The position numbers and the translations under genes were made by a program. Of a DNA stretch of 64,000 nucleotides, positions 36,483 through 45,048 are shown piece after piece. Within the stretch, counting starts at the first letter, position 1. Each line of letters starts with the position of its first letter. Source of the DNA: JAJZAM01 sp027391075 (lineage in GTDB: Bacteria > Actinomycetota > Acidimicrobiia > Acidimicrobiales > Palsa-688); contig DAHYHI010000106.1 of the NCBI GenBank assembly GCA_027391075.1, positions 36,907-100,906 on the forward strand. The letters run 5' to 3'. The notes under the pieces were generated by a model. That model searched no databases, was not told where the DNA came from, and was given only the letters and a program-made list of their open reading frames with translations.

Positions 36483-36552
36483 CACTGCGCGCTGAGGCGT
36501 CGGGCTCGCATATGCTCAGCTCCAAGATTAGAGCTAAAAAGGGTGGTAGGAG

Positions 36553-37572
36553 TTGGTCGAAGCTTTGACGAGCCGTCAGCTGCCCGAACCAGCCGGGTGG
36601 TTCGCAGTGGCTGCCAGCGTGCACTTGGATCGCCACGGCGTGCTCCCCGCTAACGTCGGCGGGCACGAACTGGTCGTCTGGCGCTCGGAGGGCGGACAGG
36701 CGAAGGTGGCCGGCGCTTTCTGTCCGCATTTAGGCGCCCACCTCGGCAAGGTCGGCTCGACACGTGACGGAAGGCTGATATGCGGGTTTCACGGGTTCGC
36801 TTTCGACTCCGACGGGCATTGCGTCTCTACCGGTTACGGCGGTCGGGCCCCGGCCAGGGCTTGCCTTCAGATGTGGCCGGCAGCGGAACTGGACGGCGTC
36901 GTCCTCGCGTGGCGACACCCCCAGAGCGACACGCCGGGATGGACGATCCCCGCCGCCGGCACCGACGGATGGTCTCAACCCAGGTGGAGGACGTCGAGCT
37001 TCGCCGGGCATCCCCTGGAGATCACAGAGAACAGCGTCGATCTAGGCCACCTGCGAGTCCTGCACGGCTACGAAGCGCTCCGCGAGACCTCACGAGCGTC
37101 CTGCGACGGACCACTGCTCACGGCGAGCTACTCCTTCGAGCGGCCTAGGCGGCTCGCTTGGCCGCCCGCCCCGGACCTGCGCGCATCCATCGAAGTGTCA
37201 GTGCACGGACTCGGCTTCTCCAGGGTCGAGCTGCACGTCGAAACGCTAGGCGCTCGGCTGCGCCTTTGGGTCCTGCCGACCTCAGCCGGCATGGGTCGAG
37301 TGACCCTCCGCTTGGGCGTCGCGGCCCACGAGAGCTGGACCGGTGACGCCCCGCCGGCACTGCGACGCATTCCAGCCGTGCTGGTCGCCCCGCTGCTCAG
37401 AGAGTTCACCCTTGCAGGTTTGGCCGCTGATGTCGACCAGGACCGAAAGGTTTGGCGCTCCAAACGCCACCTGCTGCGCCCAGCCCTCGCCCCTGGCGAT
37501 GGGCCGGTCGGCCTGTACCGTCACTGGGCGCAGCAGTTCCTTCCCGCCGCGACTGGCAACAAGCGGCCTTGA
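36553..37572 (+). CDS. Rieske non-heme iron oxygenase (KshA/cholesterol-desaturase-like)
   Basis: The 339-residue protein has an N-terminal Rieske [2Fe-2S] domain (CPHLGAHLG ... CGFHGFAFDSDG, two Cys and two His) and a C-terminal mononuclear iron site with ENSVDLGHLRVLHGY supplying the Asp and two His ligands. The layout resembles 3-ketosteroid 9-alpha-hydroxylase oxygenase and sterol 7-desaturase, so a hydrophobic polycyclic or isoprenoid substrate is likely. No reductase gene is adjacent. The TTG at 36553 sits directly after AGGAG, too close for normal spacing, so TTG 36565 is an alternative. The stop overlaps the TTG of the ABC permease. Confidence 0.85.
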   Translation: MVEALTSRQLPEPAGWFAVAASVHLDRHGVLPANVGGHELVVWRSEGGQAKVAGAFCPHLGAHLGKVGSTRDGRLICGFHGFAFDSDGHCVSTGYGGRAPARACLQMWPAAELDGVVLAWRHPQSDTPGWTIPAAGTDGWSQPRWRTSSFAGHPLEITENSVDLGHLRVLHGYEALRETSRASCDGPLLTASYSFERPRRLAWPPAPDLRASIEVSVHGLGFSRVELHVETLGARLRLWVLPTSAGMGRVTLRLGVAAHESWTGDAPPALRRIPAVLVAPLLREFTLAGLAADVDQDRKVWRSKRHLLRPALAPGDGPVGLYRHWAQQFLPAATGNKRP

Positions 37573-38624
37573 TCCGCCTCGCCCTTAGGGAGCTCCAGTA
37601 CCACTGGAAGCGCACGCTGATCGCCGTCGCGGCCGTAGGGGTCCTTCTCGGCATAAGCCTCACCCTCGCCGGCGTCAACGCAGCGTGGAACGCCGGATCC
37701 GACAAGACGCTCGCGACTATCGGAGGGGACTTCTACGTCGTGCCCGCCGGTTCGAGCGGCCCGTTCGACGGGCCGGCCACCTTCCCGGCCATCACGGCTA
37801 GGCAAGTGGCGCGCCTGGCGGGGGTGCAAGCCGCAGAACCGATACTAACTTTGCACGACACGATCAGCCGTTCCGACGGCAGGGTATTAGACGCCAACGT
37901 GGTGGGTTACACGCCGGACGGTATAACTAGGCCCGAGCCGACTTCGGGAACGCTGCCGTCCGCGCCGACACAGGTGCTCGTGGACTCCACTACGGGCCTG
38001 TCCCCCGGCGCTACCGTCACGCTCGGCGGTGTTCGCCTTACTGTGTCAGGGGTCGTTTCGGGGGTGACCTATTTCGCCGGGCAGTCAGTCGTGCTGATGA
38101 ACCTCGGCGAGCTGCAGCGGGCGGTGTTCGACGGTCGGGACCTGGCTTCGGCGGTCGTCGTCAAAGGTGACCCCGCGAGGGCGCTGCCGGGCACGGCCCT
38201 GCTCGACATGAGCCAGATACGCCAAGACATCAACCGGCCTGTCGGCAAAGCCACGGCGACGGTCGCGGCAATCGGAGCTCTCCTCTTGGTGTCAGCATTA
38301 GGTGTGATTTCGATGATCGCCTACATCTCGGCGGTCGAACGAGCCGTCGAGATGAGCGTAATCAAAGCTCTCGGCGGCTCGACGTGGGCTCTTGCGGGAC
38401 AGCTGGTGCTTTCCTCAGTAGTGGTCACCGCCGCGGCGTCCGTCTTGGCAGCCGTCCTGGCCGTCGCTCTGGGCCCGGTGTTCCCGATGCCCGTCGAAGT
38501 CCCCGCCGTCGACTACTTGGCCATGCCGGCGCTGGCCTTGGCACTAGGTGTCCTGGCCGGCCTGCTCGTGGTACGCCAAGCAGCTAGGGTTGACCCAGCG
38601 GAAGCTTTCGGGGCGGGCAGGTGA
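37569..38624 (+). CDS. ABC transporter permease, FtsX/MacB type
   Basis: The roughly 351-residue protein has one membrane segment near residues 15-38 (TLIAVAAVGVLLGISLTLAG), an extracytoplasmic domain of about 190 residues, and three C-terminal membrane segments, with the typical cytoplasmic EMSVIKALGGSTWALAGQLVLSS between them. This is the one-FtsX-domain architecture of MacB/LolC permeases that move lipids or peptides rather than small solutes. The TTG start (TTGA overlap with the Rieske stop) is chosen over an upstream frame extension running through the Rieske gene. It overlaps the ATPase gene by four bases. Confidence 0.87.
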   Translation: MIRLALRELQYHWKRTLIAVAAVGVLLGISLTLAGVNAAWNAGSDKTLATIGGDFYVVPAGSSGPFDGPATFPAITARQVARLAGVQAAEPILTLHDTISRSDGRVLDANVVGYTPDGITRPEPTSGTLPSAPTQVLVDSTTGLSPGATVTLGGVRLTVSGVVSGVTYFAGQSVVLMNLGELQRAVFDGRDLASAVVVKGDPARALPGTALLDMSQIRQDINRPVGKATATVAAIGALLLVSALGVISMIAYISAVERAVEMSVIKALGGSTWALAGQLVLSSVVVTAAASVLAAVLAVALGPVFPMPVEVPAVDYLAMPALALALGVLAGLLVVRQAARVDPAEAFGAGR

Positions 38625-39322
38625 CTCACCCGGGCGAGGCGGGCATCTGCGCCCGTGGGCTCAGCGTCGGCTACCGCTCGGAGCTGCAGCCGGTCCTGTC
38701 GGGCTTCGACCTCGACGTGCCGGTGGGACACGTCACGCTCCTTTTCGGGGCGAGCGGATCGGGTAAGACCACTCTCCTGTCGGCGTTCGCGGGTCTTTTG
38801 CGACCGCAAGCGGGGATGCTTACGGCGTGGGGGCACGACATGGCCGGTTTACAGGGGAGCGAACTGCTCGAATACCGCAGGAGCGTCGGCATAGTGTTTC
38901 AGTCGTTTCACCTGATACCTTCGCTGTCGGCGTGGGAGAACGTCGCTCTGCCCCTGCGCCTGGCAGGCTGGAAGCCGGCCGCGGCTCGGCTGCGGGCGTT
39001 CGAAGCCCTCGACGCTCTCGGCATGTCCGGCCACTCCCGACGGCGCCCGGGGAGAATGTCGGGAGGCCAACGCCAGCGGGTGGCGATAGCGCGTGCGGTC
39101 GGCCCACGACCTCGCCTGGTGCTCGCGGACGAACCGACCGCGCACCTCGACGCTGCCTCCGCGGCTGACACTGTGTCGCTCCTCGCTGGGCTGGTCAGTC
39201 CCGGCGTGGCGGTGGTAGTCGCGACTCACGACCCGCGCTTCGCCGTCACCGACAGCCGGGTCGTGCACCTCGGCCCCGACGTCGGGGGGCCGGCTGGCGT
39301 GTCCGGGGGCTCGGACCTCTGA
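38621..39322 (+). CDS. ABC transporter ATP-binding protein, LolD/MacB type
   Basis: The 233-residue ATPase has Walker A GASGSGKTT, Q-loop FQSFHLIPSLSAWENV, signature MSGGQRQRVAIARA, Walker B LVLADEPTAHLD and switch His in VATHDPRF. QSFHLIPSLSAWENVALPL is characteristic of the LolD/MacB/FtsE subgroup. The GTG lies in the permease stop. With the Rieske gene it forms a three-gene operon with two 4-base overlaps, suggesting that the oxygenase product or substrate is handled by the transporter. Confidence 0.93.
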   Translation: MTHPGEAGICARGLSVGYRSELQPVLSGFDLDVPVGHVTLLFGASGSGKTTLLSAFAGLLRPQAGMLTAWGHDMAGLQGSELLEYRRSVGIVFQSFHLIPSLSAWENVALPLRLAGWKPAAARLRAFEALDALGMSGHSRRRPGRMSGGQRQRVAIARAVGPRPRLVLADEPTAHLDAASAADTVSLLAGLVSPGVAVVVATHDPRFAVTDSRVVHLGPDVGGPAGVSGGSDL

Positions 39323-39334
39323 AGCGCCAGCCGG

Positions 39335-40240
39335 CTAAGCCGCAGCCTTGGGGAACGGCCCGGCACGGCTGAGCATCGCCGGCAGCGGATGGCCGACCTC
39401 GCCGGCTAGCCACCGGGAATTGCTGATCACCTCGGCGAGTGACATGGACGTTGCGACGCCGCTGCGCTCGAAGAGATAGACGAGGTCCTCGGTGGCGACG
39501 TTACCTGTCGCCCCGGGGGCGAACGGGCAGCCGCCGGCCCCGCCGAGGCTCGCGTCGAGAGTGTCGACCCCCGCCTCGTAGGCGGCGAACGCGTTCGCGA
39601 CGCCGGTGTTGCGCGTGTCGTGGAAATGGGCTCGTAAGGCTGTGTTCCCGGTGACGCTCCTGAGAGCGCCGATACGCTCCTTGACGTCTACGGGCACAGC
39701 GGCGCCGATAGTGTCAGCGACGGCTATCTCATCGGGACCGGCCGCCGCCACCTGCCCGGCGACGTCGAGGAGCCGGCCGAGGGGGACTTCACCCTCGAAA
39801 GGGCATCCGAACGCCGCTGACAACGTCACGCTTATAGGAAGGCCTGCGCTGCGGGCGGCGCCGATCAGGTCACCCAGCGCCGCGATGCTCTCGGCCGTGG
39901 TGGTCGACTGGTTCGCCCTGCTGAAAGTGTCTGTTACCACCACTACCGCGTTCAGTTCGTCCACGCCGGCGCGAAGCGCACGGCTCACACCCCTCTCGTT
40001 GACCACCAGCCCGATCAGCGACGCTGCGAGCGGGTCGCCGCTGCGAAGATCGTCTAGCACCTCCTCGGCGTCGGCCATCTTTGGCACTGCCTTCGGGCTG
40101 ACGAAGCTCGCCACTTCCAGGCGCCGGGCGCCCGCCGCGACGCAGCGTCGCACCAGCTCCGCCTTCACCGACGCCGGCAAGTCGGCCGGGTCGTTCTGCA
40201 GGCCGTCGCGGGGTGCGACCTCTACGATGTTCACGGGCAT
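39335..40240 (-). CDS. Hydroxymethylglutaryl-CoA lyase family
   Basis: The roughly 301-residue TIM-barrel HMGL-like enzyme cleaves 3-hydroxy-3-methylglutaryl-CoA, or a related hydroxyacyl-CoA, to acetyl-CoA and a keto acid. APRDGLQND holds the catalytic Arg and metal-binding Asp, HFHDTRNTG the metal-binding His pair, and LGGAGGCPFAPGATGN the signature with the active-site Cys. ATG 40240 is preferred because AAAGGAGG lies 9 bases upstream. It is last in the series of catabolic genes running from the GntR regulator, separated from the amidase gene by 63 bases with a tandem repeat. Confidence 0.9.
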   Translation of the reverse strand: MPVNIVEVAPRDGLQNDPADLPASVKAELVRRCVAAGARRLEVASFVSPKAVPKMADAEEVLDDLRSGDPLAASLIGLVVNERGVSRALRAGVDELNAVVVVTDTFSRANQSTTTAESIAALGDLIGAARSAGLPISVTLSAAFGCPFEGEVPLGRLLDVAGQVAAAGPDEIAVADTIGAAVPVDVKERIGALRSVTGNTALRAHFHDTRNTGVANAFAAYEAGVDTLDASLGGAGGCPFAPGATGNVATEDLVYLFERSGVATSMSLAEVISNSRWLAGEVGHPLPAMLSRAGPFPKAAA

Positions 40241-40257
40241 ATCCGCGCGCCTCCTTT

Positions 40258-40297
40258 GACTGGGCATTCGTCGATCAGACTGGGCATTCGTCGATCA
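40258..40297. repeat. Perfect 20-bp tandem duplication before the lyase gene
   Basis: GACTGGGCATTCGTCGATCA occurs twice without a spacer (40258-40277, 40278-40297) between the amidase stop and the lyase ribosome site. It could be a slippage product or a paired binding site. Confidence 0.95.
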
Positions 40298-40303
40298 TGG
40301 TGT

Positions 40304-40963
40304 TCATCCGCACGTCCCGAGGTGCTCGACCGCTTCGGCGAGGTCGACCACGTCGGCGTACTTGGCGTCGAGGTCGAACAGGTTCGCCCGGTGAGGGCCG
40401 GGGTCCCGGTCGGCGACGGCCTGCTCGACGACCATTGGTCGAAAGCCGTGCTGGAGAGCGTCGACGGCGGTAGCTCTCACGCATCCGCTGGTGGAGAATC
40501 CTGCTACGACCACCGTGTCGACCCCGCCGGCTGTCAAACCCGACGCTAGGTCGGTCCCAAAGAAGGCGCTCGCGAAGTGCTTCACGATCACCCTATCCGA
40601 GGGGCCAGGGGAGATCCGCTCCGGCCACCCGCAAAGCGGGTTAGAAGGGTCGAAAACTTTGAGCGCCGGGACTTTCGCCACGAAGTGCCTGGCTTCCCAC
40701 CCGCCGGCCTCCAGTCGCACCGTGGTGAACACCACCGGCCGCCCGCCCTCTCGTGCTGCGGCGACGAGGTCTGCCATGGCATCCAGGGCGGCGTCCGCGC
40801 CGGCAAGGTACAAAGGCGAGGACGGGTCGCTGTAAGCGACAGCCGCGTCGACGACGACGAGCGCTGGGGAGGACCCCCACCCGATGCGAGACGCGAACCC
40901 GGCGGCGGCGTAGTCCCCAGCCAGCCCGATGCTGGCCTGCCAGGTGCTGGCCTGCCCGCTCAC
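40304..40963 (-). CDS. Isochorismatase-family amidohydrolase
   Basis: The 219-residue cysteine hydrolase has the catalytic Asp in LVVVDAAVAY, Lys in VKHFASAFFGT and nucleophile Cys in GFSTSGCVRATAVDAL. Family members release ammonia from N-carbamoylsarcosine, maleamate or nicotinamide. The GTG start overlaps the stop of the hydantoinase B gene (GTGA), so it is translationally coupled. Such coupling suggests that it hydrolyses the carbamoyl or amide group exposed by the ring-opening enzyme upstream, as in the N-methylhydantoin to N-carbamoylsarcosine to sarcosine route. Confidence 0.87.
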   Translation of the reverse strand: MSGQASTWQASIGLAGDYAAAGFASRIGWGSSPALVVVDAAVAYSDPSSPLYLAGADAALDAMADLVAAAREGGRPVVFTTVRLEAGGWEARHFVAKVPALKVFDPSNPLCGWPERISPGPSDRVIVKHFASAFFGTDLASGLTAGGVDTVVVAGFSTSGCVRATAVDALQHGFRPMVVEQAVADRDPGPHRANLFDLDAKYADVVDLAEAVEHLGTCG

Positions 40964-42843
40964 CGGGCGGCTGCCGCCGGGGTCGGCGGGGGCTGCGGGG
41001 CGGGAAGCCCGGTCTCCGCCAGGCAGCGCTCCCGCATCTCTTCTATCGTGTCGAAGCCCCTGTCGAACAGCTTGACCGGTCCCCTCTCGGTGCGGAGCCT
41101 TTCGCGCAGGGCGACAGTGGCTTCGGTGTCGACGCCACCGTGCGAGTCGAGCACCACCCCGTAGCGCAGAGCGCCTTGCGCGCTGACGAGGCCTTGCTCC
41201 ACTTCTTTTGCGACGAGGCTCGGGTCCCGGTCGTAGGGGTCACCCCAGCCGCCACCACCCCAGGTTACGTAGTGCAAAAGGTCACCCCTGGCGACATGCA
41301 CCCGGTCACACTTGGAGGGGAGCGTCTCCTTGGTGCCGTCTGCGCGTTCGAGCCATTTCCGGCTCCGCCCTCCCGGCAGGCCGCCGTTGACACCCCACGG
41401 GTATGTGAACCACCGGTCGTCGTGGATGGACACCTGTCCCGCCTCCAAGAAGCGGTAGGCGACGTCGATCCCGTTGCCTCCCCTGTAAAAGCCCGGCCCG
41501 CCGGAGTCGGCGACAGTCTCGTAGCGTTCGATGACGAGGGGGAAGTACGATTCGAGGAACTCGTTAGGGACGTTGGTGAAGCTTGGCCACAGCGAGTAAC
41601 CGTCGGGACCGTCCCCGAACGGCCGGCCGGGGATCCCACCGAAGCCGATCTGGTAGAGCTGGAACCACTCCCCCGCGCGCTCACCCTGGCTGTAGTAACC
41701 CGAGTACATCAGATGCGGCGACGACGAGAACCCGGCCGCGCACAGGAACTCTGGTTGGCGCTGGCCGAGCAGACCTGTCAGCATGTCGAAGATCCGCCCG
41801 AGGCCGTGCGTCCTACACGACAACGCCGCCGGGTAGCGGGGCTTTAGAAGGCAGCCTTCGGGGATGCGAACGTCGACTAGCGGGTAAAAGCCGTCGTTCC
41901 AGAGGATCTGCGGGTCGAACACCGAGATCATGTACGTCCCGAAGAACATCTTGTACAGGCTCTCGTTTAGGTAGTAGTTGATGGAGCCGGCCGACTGGGG
42001 GTCGGTCCCGGCGAAGTCCAAGATCAGCTTGCCTTCCTCACGCCACATGGAGCAGTGGATCTTGTACGGCCCGTATCCCATACCGTCGTCGCAGACGTAG
42101 TCGGTGAAGTCGAGGACTTCGTCGGCGGGGATGGTCGTCTCGATCAGCGTTTTCATGGCGTCGTAGTTGCGCTGAAGGAGCATGTCGAGGGTGGCGAGGT
42201 ACATGTCAGTGCCGAAGCGTGCGCAAAGTTCCTGTATCCGCCGGCCGGCGTTACGGCACGCGGCGACGAGAGCGTTTAGGTCCGAGCGGTTCCAGTCCTT
42301 CATCCGAACCTGGTTTAGGATCAGGTTCAGGACTTCCGAGTTGAGCTCCCCTTTGCGGTACAGCTTGACGGGCGGCACGAGGACGCCCTCCTCGAAGATG
42401 CTCGTCGCGTCAGTTGGCAGCGAACCCGGTACTTTCCCGCCCACGTCGGTCATGTGACCGAACTGCGCTGCCCACCCGACGACCGCACCGTCTACGTAGA
42501 TGGGCAGCAGTATGAGCCAGTCGTTCGCGTGGCTTATAGCACCCCCACACGCGTAAGGGTCGGAGGTGAACAAGATGTCGCCCTCTTCGACGGTCCCGTC
42601 GAAGCCGTCGAGAAACGCGGGTATCGAAAGGCCGAACTGGCCTACCACCATCAGCCCTTCAGGATTCGCGATGAGGGGGAACTCGTCGTGCTGCTCGCGA
42701 ATGCCCGGTGACATGGCAGTACGGAACAGCACCGCGTCCATCTCGGCTCTGGCGTTGCGGAGGGCGTTTTCTATGATATCGACGGTGACCGGGTCCACCG
42801 ACTCGGCTTTGGCCGGTGGCTTCGAAGTGAGGATCGTTGCCAT
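40960..42843 (-). CDS. hyuB: Hydantoinase B / oxoprolinase beta-type subunit
   Basis: The 627-residue protein matches the HyuB/oxoprolinase-B family: VTVDIIENALRNARAEMDAVLFRTAMSPGIREQHDEF at the N-terminus, FTSDPYACGGAISHANDW, and the C-terminal GGGGWGDPYDRDP turn. With HyuA it forms an ATP-dependent enzyme that opens five-membered cyclic amides (hydantoins, 5-oxoproline) or, in relatives, carboxylates acetone/acetophenone. It starts two bases after the HyuA stop with AAGGAG upstream, and overlaps the amidase gene. Confidence 0.9.
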   Translation of the reverse strand: MATILTSKPPAKAESVDPVTVDIIENALRNARAEMDAVLFRTAMSPGIREQHDEFPLIANPEGLMVVGQFGLSIPAFLDGFDGTVEEGDILFTSDPYACGGAISHANDWLILLPIYVDGAVVGWAAQFGHMTDVGGKVPGSLPTDATSIFEEGVLVPPVKLYRKGELNSEVLNLILNQVRMKDWNRSDLNALVAACRNAGRRIQELCARFGTDMYLATLDMLLQRNYDAMKTLIETTIPADEVLDFTDYVCDDGMGYGPYKIHCSMWREEGKLILDFAGTDPQSAGSINYYLNESLYKMFFGTYMISVFDPQILWNDGFYPLVDVRIPEGCLLKPRYPAALSCRTHGLGRIFDMLTGLLGQRQPEFLCAAGFSSSPHLMYSGYYSQGERAGEWFQLYQIGFGGIPGRPFGDGPDGYSLWPSFTNVPNEFLESYFPLVIERYETVADSGGPGFYRGGNGIDVAYRFLEAGQVSIHDDRWFTYPWGVNGGLPGGRSRKWLERADGTKETLPSKCDRVHVARGDLLHYVTWGGGGWGDPYDRDPSLVAKEVEQGLVSAQGALRYGVVLDSHGGVDTEATVALRERLRTERGPVKLFDRGFDTIEEMRERCLAETGLPAPQPPPTPAAAAR

Positions 42844-42845
42844 GC

Positions 42846-44963
42846 TCAGCGGTCTCCTTGGTGAGCTTCGGTTTGGGTTGACAGATGCTTGTCTGCGTCG
42901 AGCGTTCCAGGCTCTACCGGTCGGATCAGCAGGTTGCCTATTGCGTCAACCGTCGCTGCGTGGCCGGGCAGGACGAGGGTCGTCGAGTCCATCTCCACAA
43001 TGACAGCCGGGCCTGCCACTACGTTGCCGGCCTTTAGAAGTGACCTGTCGTAGAGCCCCGCCTCCTCCTCGTGGCCCTGCACCCACACCTTGATGTTGGC
43101 AGTTCGAGCTTCGGCGGGGTCAGGTCCCCCTGCGCTGAGCGTGGGGGCTTTGACATTCGCGGCTCGGGCTTGCGCCACCGCCCGCAAGTTCACCACCTCG
43201 TGCTCGGTGTCCAAATCGAACATGAACAGCCGCTCGTGCTCCGCGTCGAACCGTCTCGCCACCGAAGCTAGAAGTCCGTCTCCGAGCTGGGAGGCATCGA
43301 CGTCGACTGGCACTTCGAAACCCTGCCCCATGTAGCGCACGTCGACCTGCCATGACACAGTTTGAGCCGAGCGTTCGACGCCCTCGGCGTCCAGAGCCGA
43401 CTGCGTTTCGGATGCGAGCGTTGCGAGGAGTGCCGTGACTTCGCCGTCGCTGGTCTCGTTGAACCGGCGTATGAACGTCCGGGCCGACTCGTTGCGCAGG
43501 CTGGTAGTTGCGTCCCCGTAGGCGCACAGCACACCCGGCGACGGCGGCACAATAACCGGCCAAGACCCCATCAGCTTGCCTAGCGCGTTGGCGTGCAGCG
43601 GGCCTGCACCACCGAAAGCCACCAAGGCGAAGTCCCTAGGGTCGTATCCCTGCTGGACCGACACGAGGCGCAGCGCCCCGAACATGTTCTCGTTGACGAT
43701 GTCGACGATGCCCGCAGCAGCCGTCCTCGCGTCGGCAAGACCCATGGCCTCGGCGATGCCAGCCACGGCAGCTTCGGCAGCCGCCACGTCGAGGGTCATC
43801 TCGCCTCCTATCAGCGCCGGAGGAAGATAGCCGAGCACCACGTTCGCGTCAGTGACCGTCGGCTCGACACCCCCTTTCGCGTAGCAGGCGGGACCCGGCT
43901 CCGCGCCGGCGGACTGGGGGCCGACACGAAGGGCTTTGGTGAGCTGGGGAACGTGCGCTATCGAACCGCCTCCCGCTCCAACCGTTCGCACGTCGACGGA
44001 ACTGGCTCGAACGGTCAGGTCCCCTACCGTCGTCTCCCGGCCGATACGAGGTTTTCCTGCCTGCACCAAAGCGACGTCAGTCGACGTACCGCCCATGTCG
44101 AACGTCAATAGGTTGGTGTAGCCCGCCTGGGCCGCCGCCCAAACCGCGCCTGCGACGCCACCAGCTGGACCTGACATCAAAAGGCTCACAGGCGCTGCGC
44201 TGGCCGTCGCGACGCCGGCGAGGCCGCCGTCGCTTCTAAGCACACGAAGCTTCGCTCCGAGACCGCCGTGTAGGAGTTGGTCTTCGAGGGAGCGAAGGTA
44301 GCGACCAACCACCGGGCTCACATAGCTGTTAGCAACGGTAGTGATCGTTCTTTCGTACTCCCTTATCTCGGGCAGGATGTCGCAGCTCAAAGACACCGGC
44401 ACGTCAGGCAGGACCTCGGAGATAAGCTCCCCGACGCGCCGCTCGTGGTCGGAGTTGGCGAACGAGTTCACCAAAGCCACCGTTATCGCCTCCACCTGAC
44501 GGCTGGCGAGGTGTCGCAGAGCACGTCTGGTCGCCTCCTCGTCTAGCGGCCGCAGGACGTTGCCGCGGGTGTCGACCCGCTCGGGGATCTCGACGGTGTC
44601 TTCGAGGTGTGCGAGCGGTGTCGGCTTGGGCCAGGTTATCCAGCCCGCCAAGCCCCCGGGAACGAAAGAGCGAGCCACTTGGAGAACCTGGCGGAAGCCG
44701 TCGGTGGTAACCAGACCGACCTTCGCTCCCTTACCTTCCAAGATCGCGTTGGTGGCGACCGTCGTACCGTGGAGGAGATGGTCGATCGCCGACGGGGAGA
44801 TACCACCCAGAGCGCAAACCTTCCGAATGCCCTCCAAAACCCCCACCGACTGGTCCTGCGGGGTGGACGGGGTCTTCACCCGGAACGTCTCACCGGTGGT
44901 CTCCTCTATCAGCAGCACGTCGGTGAAGGTCCCGCCGACGTCCACCCCCAGCCTGTATGTCAC
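42846..44963 (-). CDS. hyuA: Hydantoinase A / oxoprolinase alpha-type subunit (ATP-binding)
   Basis: The roughly 705-residue protein carries two actin-like ATPase parts: LGVDVGGTFTDVLLIEE at the start (phosphate 1), LHGTTVATNAILEGKGAKVGL, and LLTFDMGGTSTDVALVQAG plus FGGAGPLHANALGKLMG further on. HyuA couples ATP hydrolysis to activation of the cyclic amide. The GTG at 44963 is chosen because AAAGGAG lies 8 bases before it and the fold starts there. A 13-base palindrome stands 26 bases upstream, so hyuA may have its own control separate from the CoA-transferase. Confidence 0.9.
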   Translation of the reverse strand: MTYRLGVDVGGTFTDVLLIEETTGETFRVKTPSTPQDQSVGVLEGIRKVCALGGISPSAIDHLLHGTTVATNAILEGKGAKVGLVTTDGFRQVLQVARSFVPGGLAGWITWPKPTPLAHLEDTVEIPERVDTRGNVLRPLDEEATRRALRHLASRQVEAITVALVNSFANSDHERRVGELISEVLPDVPVSLSCDILPEIREYERTITTVANSYVSPVVGRYLRSLEDQLLHGGLGAKLRVLRSDGGLAGVATASAAPVSLLMSGPAGGVAGAVWAAAQAGYTNLLTFDMGGTSTDVALVQAGKPRIGRETTVGDLTVRASSVDVRTVGAGGGSIAHVPQLTKALRVGPQSAGAEPGPACYAKGGVEPTVTDANVVLGYLPPALIGGEMTLDVAAAEAAVAGIAEAMGLADARTAAAGIVDIVNENMFGALRLVSVQQGYDPRDFALVAFGGAGPLHANALGKLMGSWPVIVPPSPGVLCAYGDATTSLRNESARTFIRRFNETSDGEVTALLATLASETQSALDAEGVERSAQTVSWQVDVRYMGQGFEVPVDVDASQLGDGLLASVARRFDAEHERLFMFDLDTEHEVVNLRAVAQARAANVKAPTLSAGGPDPAEARTANIKVWVQGHEEEAGLYDRSLLKAGNVVAGPAVIVEMDSTTLVLPGHAATVDAIGNLLIRPVEPGTLDADKHLSTQTEAHQGDR

Positions 44964-44988
44964 TCGACCATCTCCTTTGCGTCGCATT

Positions 44989-45001
44989 AAACGTGACGTT
45001 T
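44989..45001. promoter_or_regulatory. Palindrome AAACG-TGA-CGTTT upstream of hyuA
   Basis: A perfect 5-base inverted repeat with a 3-base spacer lies in the 85-base gap between the CoA-transferase stop and hyuA start. It is a candidate operator; no partner protein is known. Confidence 0.45.
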
Positions 45002-45048
45002 GGTGTGTCCCACCGTTCTTAGGGCTCGCCTCTAGTGTGATAGCCGTG

